The position numbers and the translations under genes were made by a program. Below the pieces are notes generated by a model, which was given only the letters and a program-made list of their open reading frames with translations, was not told the origin of the DNA and made no database searches. Positions 1 through 8,548 of a stretch of DNA of 22,882 nucleotides are shown in pieces (position 1 is the stretch's first letter; every line of letters starts with the position of its first letter). Source of the DNA: Acidobacteriaceae bacterium (GTDB lineage: Bacteria; Acidobacteriota; Terriglobia; Terriglobales; Acidobacteriaceae); NCBI GenBank assembly GCA_009781125.1, contig WQYS01000007.1, forward strand, positions 1 to 22,882. Reading direction: 5' to 3'.

Positions 1-7
1 ACACCTC

Positions 8-1363
<1,356 letters not shown>

Positions 1364-1397
1364 TGTCCTGCGTCTGAAGCTGTCCTACGTCTGAAGC
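1364..1397. repeat. Tandem duplication of a 17-mer directly after the DUF1015 stop
   Basis: TGTCCTGCGTCTGAAGC (1364-1380) is followed immediately by TGTCCTACGTCTGAAGC (1381-1397), differing at one base. A partly complementary AGACGCACAGGAC at about 1420-1432 could fold back on either copy. No poly-T tail follows, so an intrinsic terminator is not evident. It may be a degenerate fragment of the neighbouring repeat family. Confidence 0.6.
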
Positions 1398-1445
1398 AAG
1401 TTGAACAACAGTGCCGAAGACGCACAGGACTACGGACATAACTAA

Positions 1446-1638
1446 GCGCCGAAGGCGCGTTCTATACCAGCCTGGGGCGTAGCCCCAGGTAAAGACGCCC
1501 AAACAAGAACTAAGGGCTGTAAGCCCGCTCTATAGGAGGTTGCACACCTGATAGAGCGGGCTTACAGCCCTTTCGTTGATTGATGGCACATTTACCCAGG
1601 GCTACGCCCTGGGCTGGTATAGGCCGCACCTTTGGTGC
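1446..1638. repeat. Nested three-module palindromic (REP-like) intergenic repeat
   Basis: Three modules occur in mirror-image order about a centre near 1542. The outer module is GCGCC-GAA-GGCGC (1446-1458) against GCACC-TTT-GGTGC (1626-1638). The middle module is a 32-base unit at 1462-1493, itself a hairpin CCTGGGGC-GTA-GCCCCAGG, matched inversely by 1591-1622 with a few compensating changes. The inner module is a perfect 22-base inverted repeat, 1512-1533 with 1551-1572, whose 17-base loop contains a further AGGT/ACCT stem. The right half enters the coding region of the alpha/beta hydrolase and supplies its last residues and stop codon. The design resembles REP/BIME-type elements; no associated transposase is present in the window. 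Confidence 0.85.
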
Positions 1639-2681
1639 TCTCTCAGCAGGAAGCGAACGAGCGTGCGCTCTGCCCAGTATCCATCGTAGCCAGAGGCGTG
1701 GTCAGCCGGTGCGAGGAAGGCGCAGTGCCCTCCGTGCAGCGTCTCCAGGAACGTGATGTGCCGGTTTCCCTCAAGCCGGGCGCGCGTCTCCGGGAGGATA
1801 CGCAGAAAAGGGTCGTCCGCCGCGTGAAGAATCAGTGTGGGAACCGCGATGCGGTCGAGAACGCGGGCGGCGGCGGCTCGATGATAGTAGTCGTCCGCTC
1901 CGTCAAAGCCCAGGTAGAAGGCCGTAATGCGCTCGTCGAACTGGCGCAGAGAACCGATTCTCGCCGCTCGGCTGGGATCGTAGGCCTTGGGAAACAGCGC
2001 TGCCTTGCGGCGAAAGCGCCGCAGCAGGGCGTAGAGAAATTTCCACTCGTAGATGCGGTTCGCGGGAGCATGAAGCGCATCGGCGGAGGGCCCGAGATCG
2101 ATGGCCGGGGATACTCCCACAACGCAGCGAAGCTCAGGCGGCGCTGCCGAGCCGAGATCGCCGGCCAGCTTGACGACAAGATTGCCGCCCATCGAATAGC
2201 CGACGAGCGAAACGGATTGCAGCCCATAGAGAGCCGTGAAGTGCTGCATGACGGCGAGAACATCGCCGGAGAGTCCCGAGTGGTAGAGCGTAGGTGTAAG
2301 CGTCTCGGTGCCTCCGCAGTTGCGCATGTTCATGCGGACGACGTTGGCTCCCGCATTCCATAGCTTGACGGAGTTGCCGATGACGTACTGCGAAGCGGAT
2401 GACCCTTCCAGCCCGTGAACAAGGATGGCCGTCGGGCGAGCGGCGCGGACCTCGGCGGGTTGCCAGTGGCAGTCGCAGCGGACATGGCTCGGAGTTGTAT
2501 AAGGAATCCGCGCGCCGATAGCGCTCGGGACCTCTACCAGCGTTGACTCAGCGGGAGGAAGCGAGTTCTCGCGCGGAAGAAAATTACCGGCAAGTGTCTG
2601 GAGATGGCCGTTAGAAAGGAAGCGTCTCGGGACGAAGCCGTCCGAATGTGCCGCGATGCGTGGCTCTGCTTCCTTTAGCAC
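1602..2681 (-). CDS. YheT-type alpha/beta hydrolase
   Basis: The 359-residue product is a predicted alpha/beta-fold hydrolase of the YheT/COG0429 type. The family N-terminus is present (GFVPRRFLSNGHLQTL, 15-30), with an oxyanion region LVHGLEGS (87-94), a nucleophile elbow GYSMGGN with Ser163, an acid in AADDP (Asp289/290) and a terminal His319 in HGGHC. Members are thought to be esterases or thioesterases; the true substrate is unknown. The start is GTG at 2681 with no good Shine-Dalgarno, chosen because family similarity begins almost at once. The last dozen or so residues (HQRCGLYQPRA) and the stop codon are encoded by the right half of the palindromic repeat, so the C-terminus appears repeat-derived. 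It lies 239 bases downstream of the sugar kinase on the same strand and may be read through or have its own promoter. Confidence 0.88.
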   Translation of the reverse strand: MLKEAEPRIAAHSDGFVPRRFLSNGHLQTLAGNFLPRENSLPPAESTLVEVPSAIGARIPYTTPSHVRCDCHWQPAEVRAARPTAILVHGLEGSSASQYVIGNSVKLWNAGANVVRMNMRNCGGTETLTPTLYHSGLSGDVLAVMQHFTALYGLQSVSLVGYSMGGNLVVKLAGDLGSAAPPELRCVVGVSPAIDLGPSADALHAPANRIYEWKFLYALLRRFRRKAALFPKAYDPSRAARIGSLRQFDERITAFYLGFDGADDYYHRAAAARVLDRIAVPTLILHAADDPFLRILPETRARLEGNRHITFLETLHGGHCAFLAPADHASGYDGYWAERTLVRFLLREHQRCGLYQPRA

Positions 2682-2753
2682 TGTATCTGCTGCAAGACCT
2701 TAGAAAGGCTGACGTTTTGGGCGGTTGGCAGGGTTTGATCCCAGGCAAGCATC

Positions 2754-2780
2754 TTAGAATCTGCAACTTGCATATTCTAA
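2754..2780. promoter_or_regulatory. Inverted repeat between kinase and hydrolase genes
   Basis: TTAGAAT (2754-2760) and ATTCTAA (2774-2780) form a perfect 7-base dyad with a 13-base spacer in the 239-base gap between the two minus-strand genes. On the minus strand the gap also holds a direct repeat of TTGTGCT around 2825-2845. It could be an operator for the hydrolase gene or a weak hairpin after the kinase gene. No U-tract or clear promoter pair could be fixed. Confidence 0.35.
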
Positions 2781-2920
2781 AACCGTCTGAAACACACAAA
2801 TTTCCACCAATTCCAAATCCTAAGCACAATTTAGCACAAATCAGAGAGAAGGGTGCCGCAGTGGAAAAGGACAGCGCTGGCCAAACCACACAGCCTCATA
2901 AGCGGAATCTCAGCCAGGCG

Positions 2921-3874
2921 TCAGTCTTTGATGGCGCACTCTGCAACCGGGTAGCGTGTCACCGTAGCCATGAGATTTTCAACTGCTTCAATAGACTGAA
3001 TTCCACCTCGGGCTCCTGCAAACATGCAATTAAGTCCGGCTGCCGCGCAGGCAAAATCCAGCTGGCGGTCGAGCGGCCACGCTTGCAGCAATCCATAGAT
3101 AAAACCCGCGCGGAAGAGATCCCCAGCTCCTGTTGTATCTACGATGGGAACCTTGTAAGCTGCGGCTGAGTGGAAGCTCTGGCCGTCAAAGGCGAGCACG
3201 CCTCCCTGTCCCAGTGTGGCTGCCGTAAGCCGTGAGCCATAACGGTGCTGCATCTGGCGCAGAGACGATTCCAGATCGGGATTGCCTGTCAGACGCTCCG
3301 GAAACTCACTGTTCACAATAAGGTAGTCCACCAGCGGCAAAAGGTTCTCAATACCCGCGTAAATCTCATCCAGGTCGGCAACCACCGGAACGCCCGCCTC
3401 GCGAGCCCACGTAGCTGCTTGTGTAGCGGCCTCCGTGTCAAAGCCATCGACATGCAGGACTCTGGCATTGACGATCCATTCACGCTTCAAATCGGCAGGG
3501 CGCAGAGCAAGAGCACCATCCCGGCGCCAGAGAACGGTACGCTCTCCCTGGTTATCAACCAGAATCAACGACTGATGACTTGTGCAGTTAGGAGCAGTAA
3601 GCAGACGCAGCTCCACGCCTTCGCGGGAAAAAGCATCGTGGTGAAGCGCTGCGGCGGCATCATCGCCGAGCTTGCCGACATAGCGGGTCGTCATCCCCCA
3701 GTGCTGGCAGGCAACCACAGTCGTAGCAACCTGTCCGCCCGGAAGTACGGTTATGCCGCGGAGCTCAACCTTGGAGCCACGCTCAGGATAGTGGGAGAGA
3801 GACAATACGGTATCGGTCGTATTGAGACCTACACCGACGAGATCAACCTTTGACTCGCTAGACTCGTTCGCCAT
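2921..3874 (-). CDS. PfkB/ribokinase-family sugar kinase
   Basis: The 317-residue product is a PfkB-fold carbohydrate kinase, expected to phosphorylate a sugar or nucleoside with ATP in the cytosol. The N-terminal substrate-side motif LPGGQVATT (44-52) and the C-terminal signature DTTGAGDLFRAGF (246-258), with catalytic Asp252 in GAGD, are both present. The length is normal. The usual DAFxGGF ending is here DLFRAGF, a mild variation. The gene begins 55 bases after the GRP-type transporter and is probably the last member of the GH127-transporter-kinase operon, so its substrate is likely the sugar taken up by that transporter or an isomerised product. Candidates are ribose-like, fructose-like or 2-keto-3-deoxy sugars; the sequence does not choose between them. 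The ATG start has only a weak AAG-type ribosome binding site. Confidence 0.88.
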   Translation of the reverse strand: MANESSESKVDLVGVGLNTTDTVLSLSHYPERGSKVELRGITVLPGGQVATTVVACQHWGMTTRYVGKLGDDAAAALHHDAFSREGVELRLLTAPNCTSHQSLILVDNQGERTVLWRRDGALALRPADLKREWIVNARVLHVDGFDTEAATQAATWAREAGVPVVADLDEIYAGIENLLPLVDYLIVNSEFPERLTGNPDLESSLRQMQHRYGSRLTAATLGQGGVLAFDGQSFHSAAAYKVPIVDTTGAGDLFRAGFIYGLLQAWPLDRQLDFACAAAGLNCMFAGARGGIQSIEAVENLMATVTRYPVAECAIKD

Positions 3875-3929
3875 GGATTTACTTTAAACGAAAACAAATT
3901 CATTTGCTGACGCTCAGACGCCTTCGCTC

Positions 3930-5225
3930 TCAGGAAAACCTGGTTCTGCGCCAGAGCAACGCTCCACCTGCAACCAGACAGATCAGGGCTGCCAGTACCA
4001 GAGCAACCATCCAGTGCGTGCTTGCAGCAATCGATGGACGCTGGGCGATGACCCCAAGCCAGACCAGGCCGGTCAGCGCAGCCATCACGAACAGCATCTC
4101 CCACCAGCGTCGGCGGTGGGTCTGGCGCGCATGTGGACCGTCACCCTGCGCTGCGGCGGCTACCTGTTCGGGGTCCATGCCGTAGCGATTGCATTCGCGG
4201 AGCATGGCCTGCCGCCAGGATTTCATCTCGGAAACGGGCGCCGTGGATGTGCTGATGGCCGCTGCGCCTGCGATCATTACCACGGAACCGGCTATGACCA
4301 GCCCTTTTGCGAAAACTCCTGCTCCGGCAAGTTCGCCGAAGACCAGCGCGCCCCAGGCCAGTCCCCAGAGCTGGTTGGTATTGGAAAGGGGAATGCCGCG
4401 TCCGATCCCGATGTACTTGGCCGCGTATTGCTGGAAGAGGTCGCCGAACACCCAGCAGATGCCGCCCAGAAACAGCCAGAAGAGCACCGTCCGTGCCGCA
4501 GCCAGGCCATGAACGAGCGGCCTGATTCCGCCGCAGAAGACGATCCCCAGCACCAGCGTCGTGAGCAGTTCGCCCACGGCGATGACCGTGACGAACGACA
4601 GCGGATTGGCACCGCTGATATATGCCTTGCGATAGGGGATATACTGCGTGCCCCACAGTGCGCCCGCTCCCAGAGCGGCCAGAACTCCGGTCAGCGCCCG
4701 GCCCGAAGCGTCCGCCGTGGTATGCGTCGTGGCGTAAGCGAGAATGGTTGCGCCAATGACCAGCGCCGCAGCTCCGCCAAAGACTTTGGCCCAGCTCTTC
4801 GCTCCCGATCCGCGCAGTTCGTTGAACAGCAGCCATCCCCAGAAAAGTCCGGCCAGCGAGTTGGTGTTCCACAGGGGAAACGCAATGGAAAGTCCTACGT
4901 CGCGAATCGCAAAGACTGTCAGCGTATTGGCTACGACCCAAAGCATTCCGGCAAGCAGGGCCCATACGATCAAATGGGGCTTTTCGCTCAGGTCGCGAAG
5001 CACGAAGCCGGAACCCTTCATCAGCACAGGCACCGTCCAGCGCGCTACGAAGACTCCCGACACCATGCCCAGCGTAATCACGAAGGGAGAGATGCCCGTC
5101 ATCACCAGCTTGGTGGGAGCCTCGGCCGTGCCTAGCCATACTCCGGCTGCCAGTCCGCAGATGACTCCTAGAGCATGCAGCGAGATCGCCGGCTGCCTGC
5201 CAATGGTGCTGACCGGAGCGTTCAC
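3930..5225 (-). CDS. GRP/RhaT-type sugar transporter with C-terminal extension
   Basis: A polytopic inner-membrane protein of the GRP/RhaT branch of the DMT superfamily, expected to import a monosaccharide with protons. Two halves each carry a matching signature, FPLWNTN (116-122) and IPLSNTN (278-284), the family's internal duplication. GTG at 5225 is chosen as start because GAGG lies 8 bases upstream and because the longer in-frame extension to a GTG at 5336 overlaps a well-formed micro-ORF and encodes a hydrophilic, family-foreign N-terminus. This gives 431 residues. About 100 residues follow the ten-helix core: a charged linker (roughly 325-365) with HRRR, then two more predicted membrane helices. 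The gene is translationally coupled to the micro-ORF upstream and followed by a sugar kinase. L-rhamnose is the family's best known substrate, but specificity here is unproven. Confidence 0.85.
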   Translation of the reverse strand: MNAPVSTIGRQPAISLHALGVICGLAAGVWLGTAEAPTKLVMTGISPFVITLGMVSGVFVARWTVPVLMKGSGFVLRDLSEKPHLIVWALLAGMLWVVANTLTVFAIRDVGLSIAFPLWNTNSLAGLFWGWLLFNELRGSGAKSWAKVFGGAAALVIGATILAYATTHTTADASGRALTGVLAALGAGALWGTQYIPYRKAYISGANPLSFVTVIAVGELLTTLVLGIVFCGGIRPLVHGLAAARTVLFWLFLGGICWVFGDLFQQYAAKYIGIGRGIPLSNTNQLWGLAWGALVFGELAGAGVFAKGLVIAGSVVMIAGAAAISTSTAPVSEMKSWRQAMLRECNRYGMDPEQVAAAAQGDGPHARQTHRRRWWEMLFVMAALTGLVWLGVIAQRPSIAASTHWMVALVLAALICLVAGGALLWRRTRFS

Positions 5226-5230
5226 GTTGC

Positions 5231-5332
5231 TCACCTCACCGCCACCAGAAGAAACACGCCCAGAACCAGCACCACGACAGGTATCCAGAACTGCACGTCC
5301 GTAAGAATCGCAACCAGCATCGATCTCTTCAT
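5231..5332 (-). CDS. 33-residue single-helix membrane micro-protein
   Basis: A 33-codon ORF reads MKRSM at its start, then about 10 mixed residues, then a hydrophobic helix WIPVVVLVLGVFLLVAVR. It has ATG, a GAGG Shine-Dalgarno 7 bases upstream (5340-5343) and a TGA stop (5231-5233) five bases before the transporter's GTG start. Its final AGG codon and stop form the transporter's own ribosome binding site. This arrangement implies translational coupling. Orientation is probably a short N-terminus plus one transmembrane helix ending in Arg. It may be an accessory subunit of the transporter or a leader peptide ensuring coupling. I do not recognise a named family. It is absent from ordinary gene calls because of its length. 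Confidence 0.6.
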   Translation of the reverse strand: MKRSMLVAILTDVQFWIPVVVLVLGVFLLVAVR

Positions 5333-5408
5333 GCACTCACCTCGTTCAAAAGCGGCACACTGGAGCATTATCCATGTGCTATATCCATCTTTATTTGCTC
5401 TCAATATC

Positions 5409-7514
5409 TCAGGGCTTCTTCCGCAGATCGGGGAAGATGGTGACCCTCAGATGAGTGCTCCCATAGGGTTCGAGCACGATCTGCTCGGCGGCATCACTGA
5501 GCTTGCTTGTGTTCACTTCGGGCAGCGGGGGAGTAAACATCTGCGCCGGGTTATCGGGATTGCGCTGCATAGTCCAATCCTCGATCCGCCGAGCTTTGAC
5601 AAGGAGTTGGATGGGCGGATGTGACCATGGATCGAGTGCCTCTTCCGGAGATAACTGTTTCTTGTGCACAGTAACTTCTGTTTGCAGCTTCCCCGTATCC
5701 AGATCGAGGCCGTAGTTCCACGCGCTCTGGGGCGTTGCCTCCCATGCAGGATACTCAGCCGTGGAATATCTGGGTTCCACCTTCGAGGTCCAGCGCGCGT
5801 CGATCGGCAGCGAGTAGACAAGCGGACCCCGCTCCATGCCGATGCCGCCTTGTGGCCATTGACTGACAGCCACGCGCATGGGAAGCGTGAGCCTGATCTC
5901 GTCGCCTGAACGGAAGGTCCGATGGAGCACAACGAATCCTTTGGGCGTCCTGGACACAGGGATCGGACTGCCATTCACCGACAGTTGTGGCGAATCGCAC
6001 CACGCGGGAACTCTGAGAGAGAGTGGAAACTCGACCGGCTCTTCGCAATGTATCTTGAACCGGATCTGTTCTTCGAACGGATAGGCGGTTTCCTGCGTGA
6101 TCTCCACCGGTATCTTTTTCTCTCCGAGTTCGAACTTTACCTTCGATGGGCCATAGAGTACGGCTGACACGCCGCCATCGGCACTCTGCATCCACATGCG
6201 GATGACATAGTTAGGAAAGACGCGGTGAACGTTGCCGCCGCAGCATGCAGTGCGCTGACCGGGGTTAGGTTGAAAGGCCATCATGCCGCCGCCATGCTCT
6301 TTGAACTTAGGCCAGTTATGATCTGAATCCAGAGTCGCCAGCACCTGATTGGGACAGGAAAAGTATTGCAGAGCTTTCCAGTCTTTCTTAATCGCGCCGG
6401 GGGCAGCGTTGAAGCAGGCCCGTTCGATACGGTCCGCCCAGATGGCATCGCCGGTTGCCTGCAACATATATCCCCAGGACCAGGTGTGGTCTGTGATGTC
6501 GCAGGTCTCATGCGAGTCCAGCGCTGTGACGGTTGAAAACCACTCCGAGGTGGACGGAATGCCGTCAATCAGCATGTGGTGATCGAAGATGCGGCGCTGG
6601 GCTGCTTCCGCGAAACGAAGATACTCTTTCCTGCCGGTATAAAGGTATAGGATGACGGGCTGCTTGGAACACTCGGCGTAGCTTTCGCCGTGTGTATTGA
6701 TGGGCGTATCGCCTTCCACGCGCATGATACCGAGGTCGGTGTTTTCGGGATCGTCAGCATACTTCTGATATTCGCGCCAGGCATCCTCTGCGAGCGTGAG
6801 CAGGTGCCGGTCGCCGGTCGCCACATAGCACCACAGCATGGTTTCGACGTTGTGGACGTTCCGCTTGGGTTTTCCGTAAGAGGCTGTGTCCGAAAGGTAG
6901 TGCCGCTGCATGGCTTGCGTGATCGTCTCGCGTGTCAGGCCGGGCAGCGGCACCTCAGCGTCGTAGACAGCGGCAACGCTGCGAAAGAAAACCGTATGCG
7001 GCCAGCGATGATAGTCCGACAAAGGAAACTGGAACACCTCCGGGCCTAGATAACCTTCCTTATCCGGGTGTGTCATGGTGTAGACAATCGGCTGGATGGC
7101 TTTCTTGAGAAGAGGGCCTTGATTTAAAAGGATGGAGAGCCGCGCGGCTCCATCGATCCAGTACGCCTTCTGCTCCCATGGCCACCAGACCTCATACTCC
7201 TGTTCAGGATTGAAGGAAGCGCCCTCACGCTCTTCTCCCCAGTAGTCCTCCGTGAATGGCCAGGATACCTCTGGCAGATGAGAGCCGAGTCCGTCAGCCT
7301 GTTTCTGCAGCCAGACCTTCAGCCAACCCTCCGGAAGCACAGCTCCAGGAGGCAATGCGCGCAACGCTCCGAAGTAGGGGACCGTCCCGGCTCCATCCTT
7401 ATCTTCCGCAAGCAGCGAGGCAGAACCAGCCGCCAGTGCTGCCGTCATGAGGCTGAAGCGCACAAAGTCGCGCCGGTTGAGCTTCAGAATATCCGCAATG
7501 TTTTCTTGTGACAT
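5409..7514 (-). CDS. GH127-family (DUF1680) glycoside hydrolase, Tat-exported
   Basis: The 701-residue product belongs to the beta-L-arabinofuranosidase family (GH127, formerly DUF1680). The zinc and nucleophile residues known from Bifidobacterium HypBA1 (a Glu-x-Cys pair and a Cys-Cys pair) are matched by HETC (335-338) and ACCGGN (423-428). The family segment HGESYAE (275-281) is also present. Hydrolysis of beta-L-arabinofuranosyl or related pentofuranosyl linkages is the best guess; GH127 also contains enzymes acting on other branched sugars. ATG at 7514 is chosen over 7559 because it places the twin-arginine motif NRRDFVRF at residues 13-20, followed by a hydrophobic stretch, giving a normal Tat signal. 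The protein is therefore likely folded with its metal in the cytosol and then exported. It leads the minus-strand operon with the transporter and kinase. Confidence 0.9.
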   Translation of the reverse strand: MSQENIADILKLNRRDFVRFSLMTAALAAGSASLLAEDKDGAGTVPYFGALRALPPGAVLPEGWLKVWLQKQADGLGSHLPEVSWPFTEDYWGEEREGASFNPEQEYEVWWPWEQKAYWIDGAARLSILLNQGPLLKKAIQPIVYTMTHPDKEGYLGPEVFQFPLSDYHRWPHTVFFRSVAAVYDAEVPLPGLTRETITQAMQRHYLSDTASYGKPKRNVHNVETMLWCYVATGDRHLLTLAEDAWREYQKYADDPENTDLGIMRVEGDTPINTHGESYAECSKQPVILYLYTGRKEYLRFAEAAQRRIFDHHMLIDGIPSTSEWFSTVTALDSHETCDITDHTWSWGYMLQATGDAIWADRIERACFNAAPGAIKKDWKALQYFSCPNQVLATLDSDHNWPKFKEHGGGMMAFQPNPGQRTACCGGNVHRVFPNYVIRMWMQSADGGVSAVLYGPSKVKFELGEKKIPVEITQETAYPFEEQIRFKIHCEEPVEFPLSLRVPAWCDSPQLSVNGSPIPVSRTPKGFVVLHRTFRSGDEIRLTLPMRVAVSQWPQGGIGMERGPLVYSLPIDARWTSKVEPRYSTAEYPAWEATPQSAWNYGLDLDTGKLQTEVTVHKKQLSPEEALDPWSHPPIQLLVKARRIEDWTMQRNPDNPAQMFTPPLPEVNTSKLSDAAEQIVLEPYGSTHLRVTIFPDLRKKP

Positions 7515-7630
7515 GTTGTTCCATTCTTCATACTGAGCATGGGCAGAACCCAGGTACACTCCTGCAACATAACCGGGGCTTCCTTCTGCACTGGCCGCTC
7601 CCGCACACGCACATTCTTTCCCGTTTCATC

Positions 7631-7660
7631 TTGACAGCGTTGCAACGTTGAAGATAATGT
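7631..7660 (+). promoter_or_regulatory. Promoter for the isomerase gene
   Basis: TTGACA (7631-7636) is followed by TAATGT (7655-7660) at 18-base spacing, or GATAAT (7653-7658) at 16. The spacer contains the perfect 10-base palindrome CGTTGCAACG (7638-7647), a possible second operator. The TTGACA-N18-TAnnnT layout recurs at three other promoters in the window. The transcript start would be near 7667, giving a leader of about 190 bases. Confidence 0.6.
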
Positions 7661-7662
7661 CT

Positions 7663-7690
7663 CTATTAAATAATCCTTGAAAGCATTCAA
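7663..7690 (-). promoter_or_regulatory. Candidate divergent promoter for the GH127 operon
   Basis: On the minus strand TTGAAT (7690-7685) precedes TAATAG (7668-7663) with a 16-base spacer. The -35 box lies inside the 18-base palindrome at 7675-7692, so one bound protein could block both directions. Boxes are fair matches only. Confidence 0.4.
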
Positions 7691-7692
7691 GG
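7675..7692. promoter_or_regulatory. Palindromic operator, site A of the locus regulon
   Basis: CCTTGAAAGCATTCAAGG is a dyad with 7-base arms and a 4-base centre. Its core TGAAAGCATTCA (7678-7689) shares the TGAAANNNTTCA pattern with three other intergenic sites. It begins 17 bases after the -10 box of the isomerase promoter, a typical repressor position. The geometry is compatible with LacI- or GntR-type regulators; the regulator is not in the window. Confidence 0.65.
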
Positions 7693-7713
7693 TCAAGGCT
7701 AAACGGAATTGAA

Positions 7714-7736
7714 TCTCTCTGCGCAAAACAGAGAGA
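7714..7736 (+). promoter_or_regulatory. Hairpin in the isomerase leader
   Basis: TCTCTCTG (7714-7721) pairs perfectly with CAGAGAGA (7729-7736) around a 7-base loop. It lies within the inferred untranslated leader. It could equally be a second DNA dyad for a regulator. Confidence 0.45.
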
Positions 7737-7787
7737 GGTTGTCTTCTGTTCAAGAAGAGTGCCGTTTTTGGCGATGAAACCGTGTCG

Positions 7788-7848
7788 GTCCGTTCCCGAT
7801 GGGCAAGGGCCGCTCCTCCGGCACTGACGTCGCCACGGACATGAGAGG
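7788..7848 (+). promoter_or_regulatory. Structured leader with a loop complementary to the Shine-Dalgarno
   Basis: GTCCGT (7788-7793) pairs with ACGGAC (7835-7840), enclosing CCC-GAT-GGG and a hairpin GCCG-CTCCTC-CGGC (7809-7822). The loop bases TCCTC (7814-7818) are complementary to GAGGA (7845-7849), the isomerase ribosome binding site. This could give a translational switch, or be chance in a GC-rich stretch. No known riboswitch class is recognised. Confidence 0.35.
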
Positions 7849-7857
7849 AACAAAAGT

Positions 7858-8541
7858 ATGAGCATGAACCGATCCACCATCAACCGGAGTATTGCTGAAG
7901 CAAGAGAGTTTTTTGCCAGGAACAATTTTCATCTTCCTCCTTTTGCCGACTGGACCCCCGGCGAGTGGAAGAACCGCGGCCCCGAAGCTGATGAGATTCG
8001 TGCCAACCGGCTGGGATGGGACGTTACCGACTTCAGTTCGGGAAAGTTCGATTCGATCGGACTTACCTTATTCACGCTTCGCAACGGATTGGCCGGCGGC
8101 GGAACCTCCAAGGTCTACGCAGAAAAGATCATGCTTGTGCGCAAGGGCCAGGTCACTCCGTTTCACTACCATATGCAGAAGACGGAGGACATTATCAACC
8201 GTGGCGGCAAAGGAATGGGACGCCTTGCCTTGCAACTCTATAACTCCGACGGTTACGGAGTGTTCGCTAAGACGCCGGTCTCGGTAGTTTGCGATGGAGT
8301 ACGCCGCGAGATAGCGCCCGGAGACACCATCGTCCTGGGGCCTGGCGAATCCATTACTCTGACTCCGGCTCTTTATCATACGTTTTATGCAGTCGATGGC
8401 GATGGGTTGATCGGCGAGGTCTCCTCCTACAACGACGATGACACCGATAACTACTTCACTCCTCCTCTTCCCCGGTTTCCGAAGATCGTCGAAGATGAAG
8501 CGCCATTCCGCCTGCTCTGCACGGAGTATTCCGAGGCTTAA
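7858..8541 (+). CDS. D-lyxose/D-mannose-type ketol-isomerase
   Basis: The 227-residue product matches the cupin-fold D-lyxose isomerase family, which interconverts D-lyxose and D-xylulose and often D-mannose and D-fructose in the cytosol. The metal-binding set is visible: FHYHMQKTE gives His103, His105 and Glu110, and LYHTF gives His174, agreeing with the Mn-binding residues known in the Escherichia coli enzyme. The length is normal and there is no signal peptide. The start at 7858 has GAGG nine bases upstream; a second ATG two codons on is possible. The gene stands alone between a long structured leader and a convergent gene whose stop is only 7 bases away, with no room for a terminator. In this locus it probably feeds a ketose to the PfkB kinase encoded by the divergent operon. 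Confidence 0.88.
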   Translation: MSMNRSTINRSIAEAREFFARNNFHLPPFADWTPGEWKNRGPEADEIRANRLGWDVTDFSSGKFDSIGLTLFTLRNGLAGGGTSKVYAEKIMLVRKGQVTPFHYHMQKTEDIINRGGKGMGRLALQLYNSDGYGVFAKTPVSVVCDGVRREIAPGDTIVLGPGESITLTPALYHTFYAVDGDGLIGEVSSYNDDDTDNYFTPPLPRFPKIVEDEAPFRLLCTEYSEA

Positions 8542-8548
8542 ACAACAT

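Noticed and set aside
2731..2742. GGGTTTGATCCC resembling a tRNA T-arm
   Set aside because: No acceptor, D-arm or anticodon stem can be built around it.
2648..3169. 173-codon plus-strand open frame across the kinase-hydrolase gap
   Set aside because: It overlaps both minus-strand genes and has no ribosome binding site or domain.
4014..5135. 373-codon plus-strand open frame
   Set aside because: It is antisense to the sugar transporter; its composition is that of a shadow frame, rich in Gln, Arg and His with no domain.
5226..5336. 37-codon N-terminal extension of the sugar transporter from a GTG at 5336
   Set aside because: The added residues are hydrophilic and unlike the family start, and they overlap the micro-ORF that has the better start, ribosome binding site and coupling geometry.
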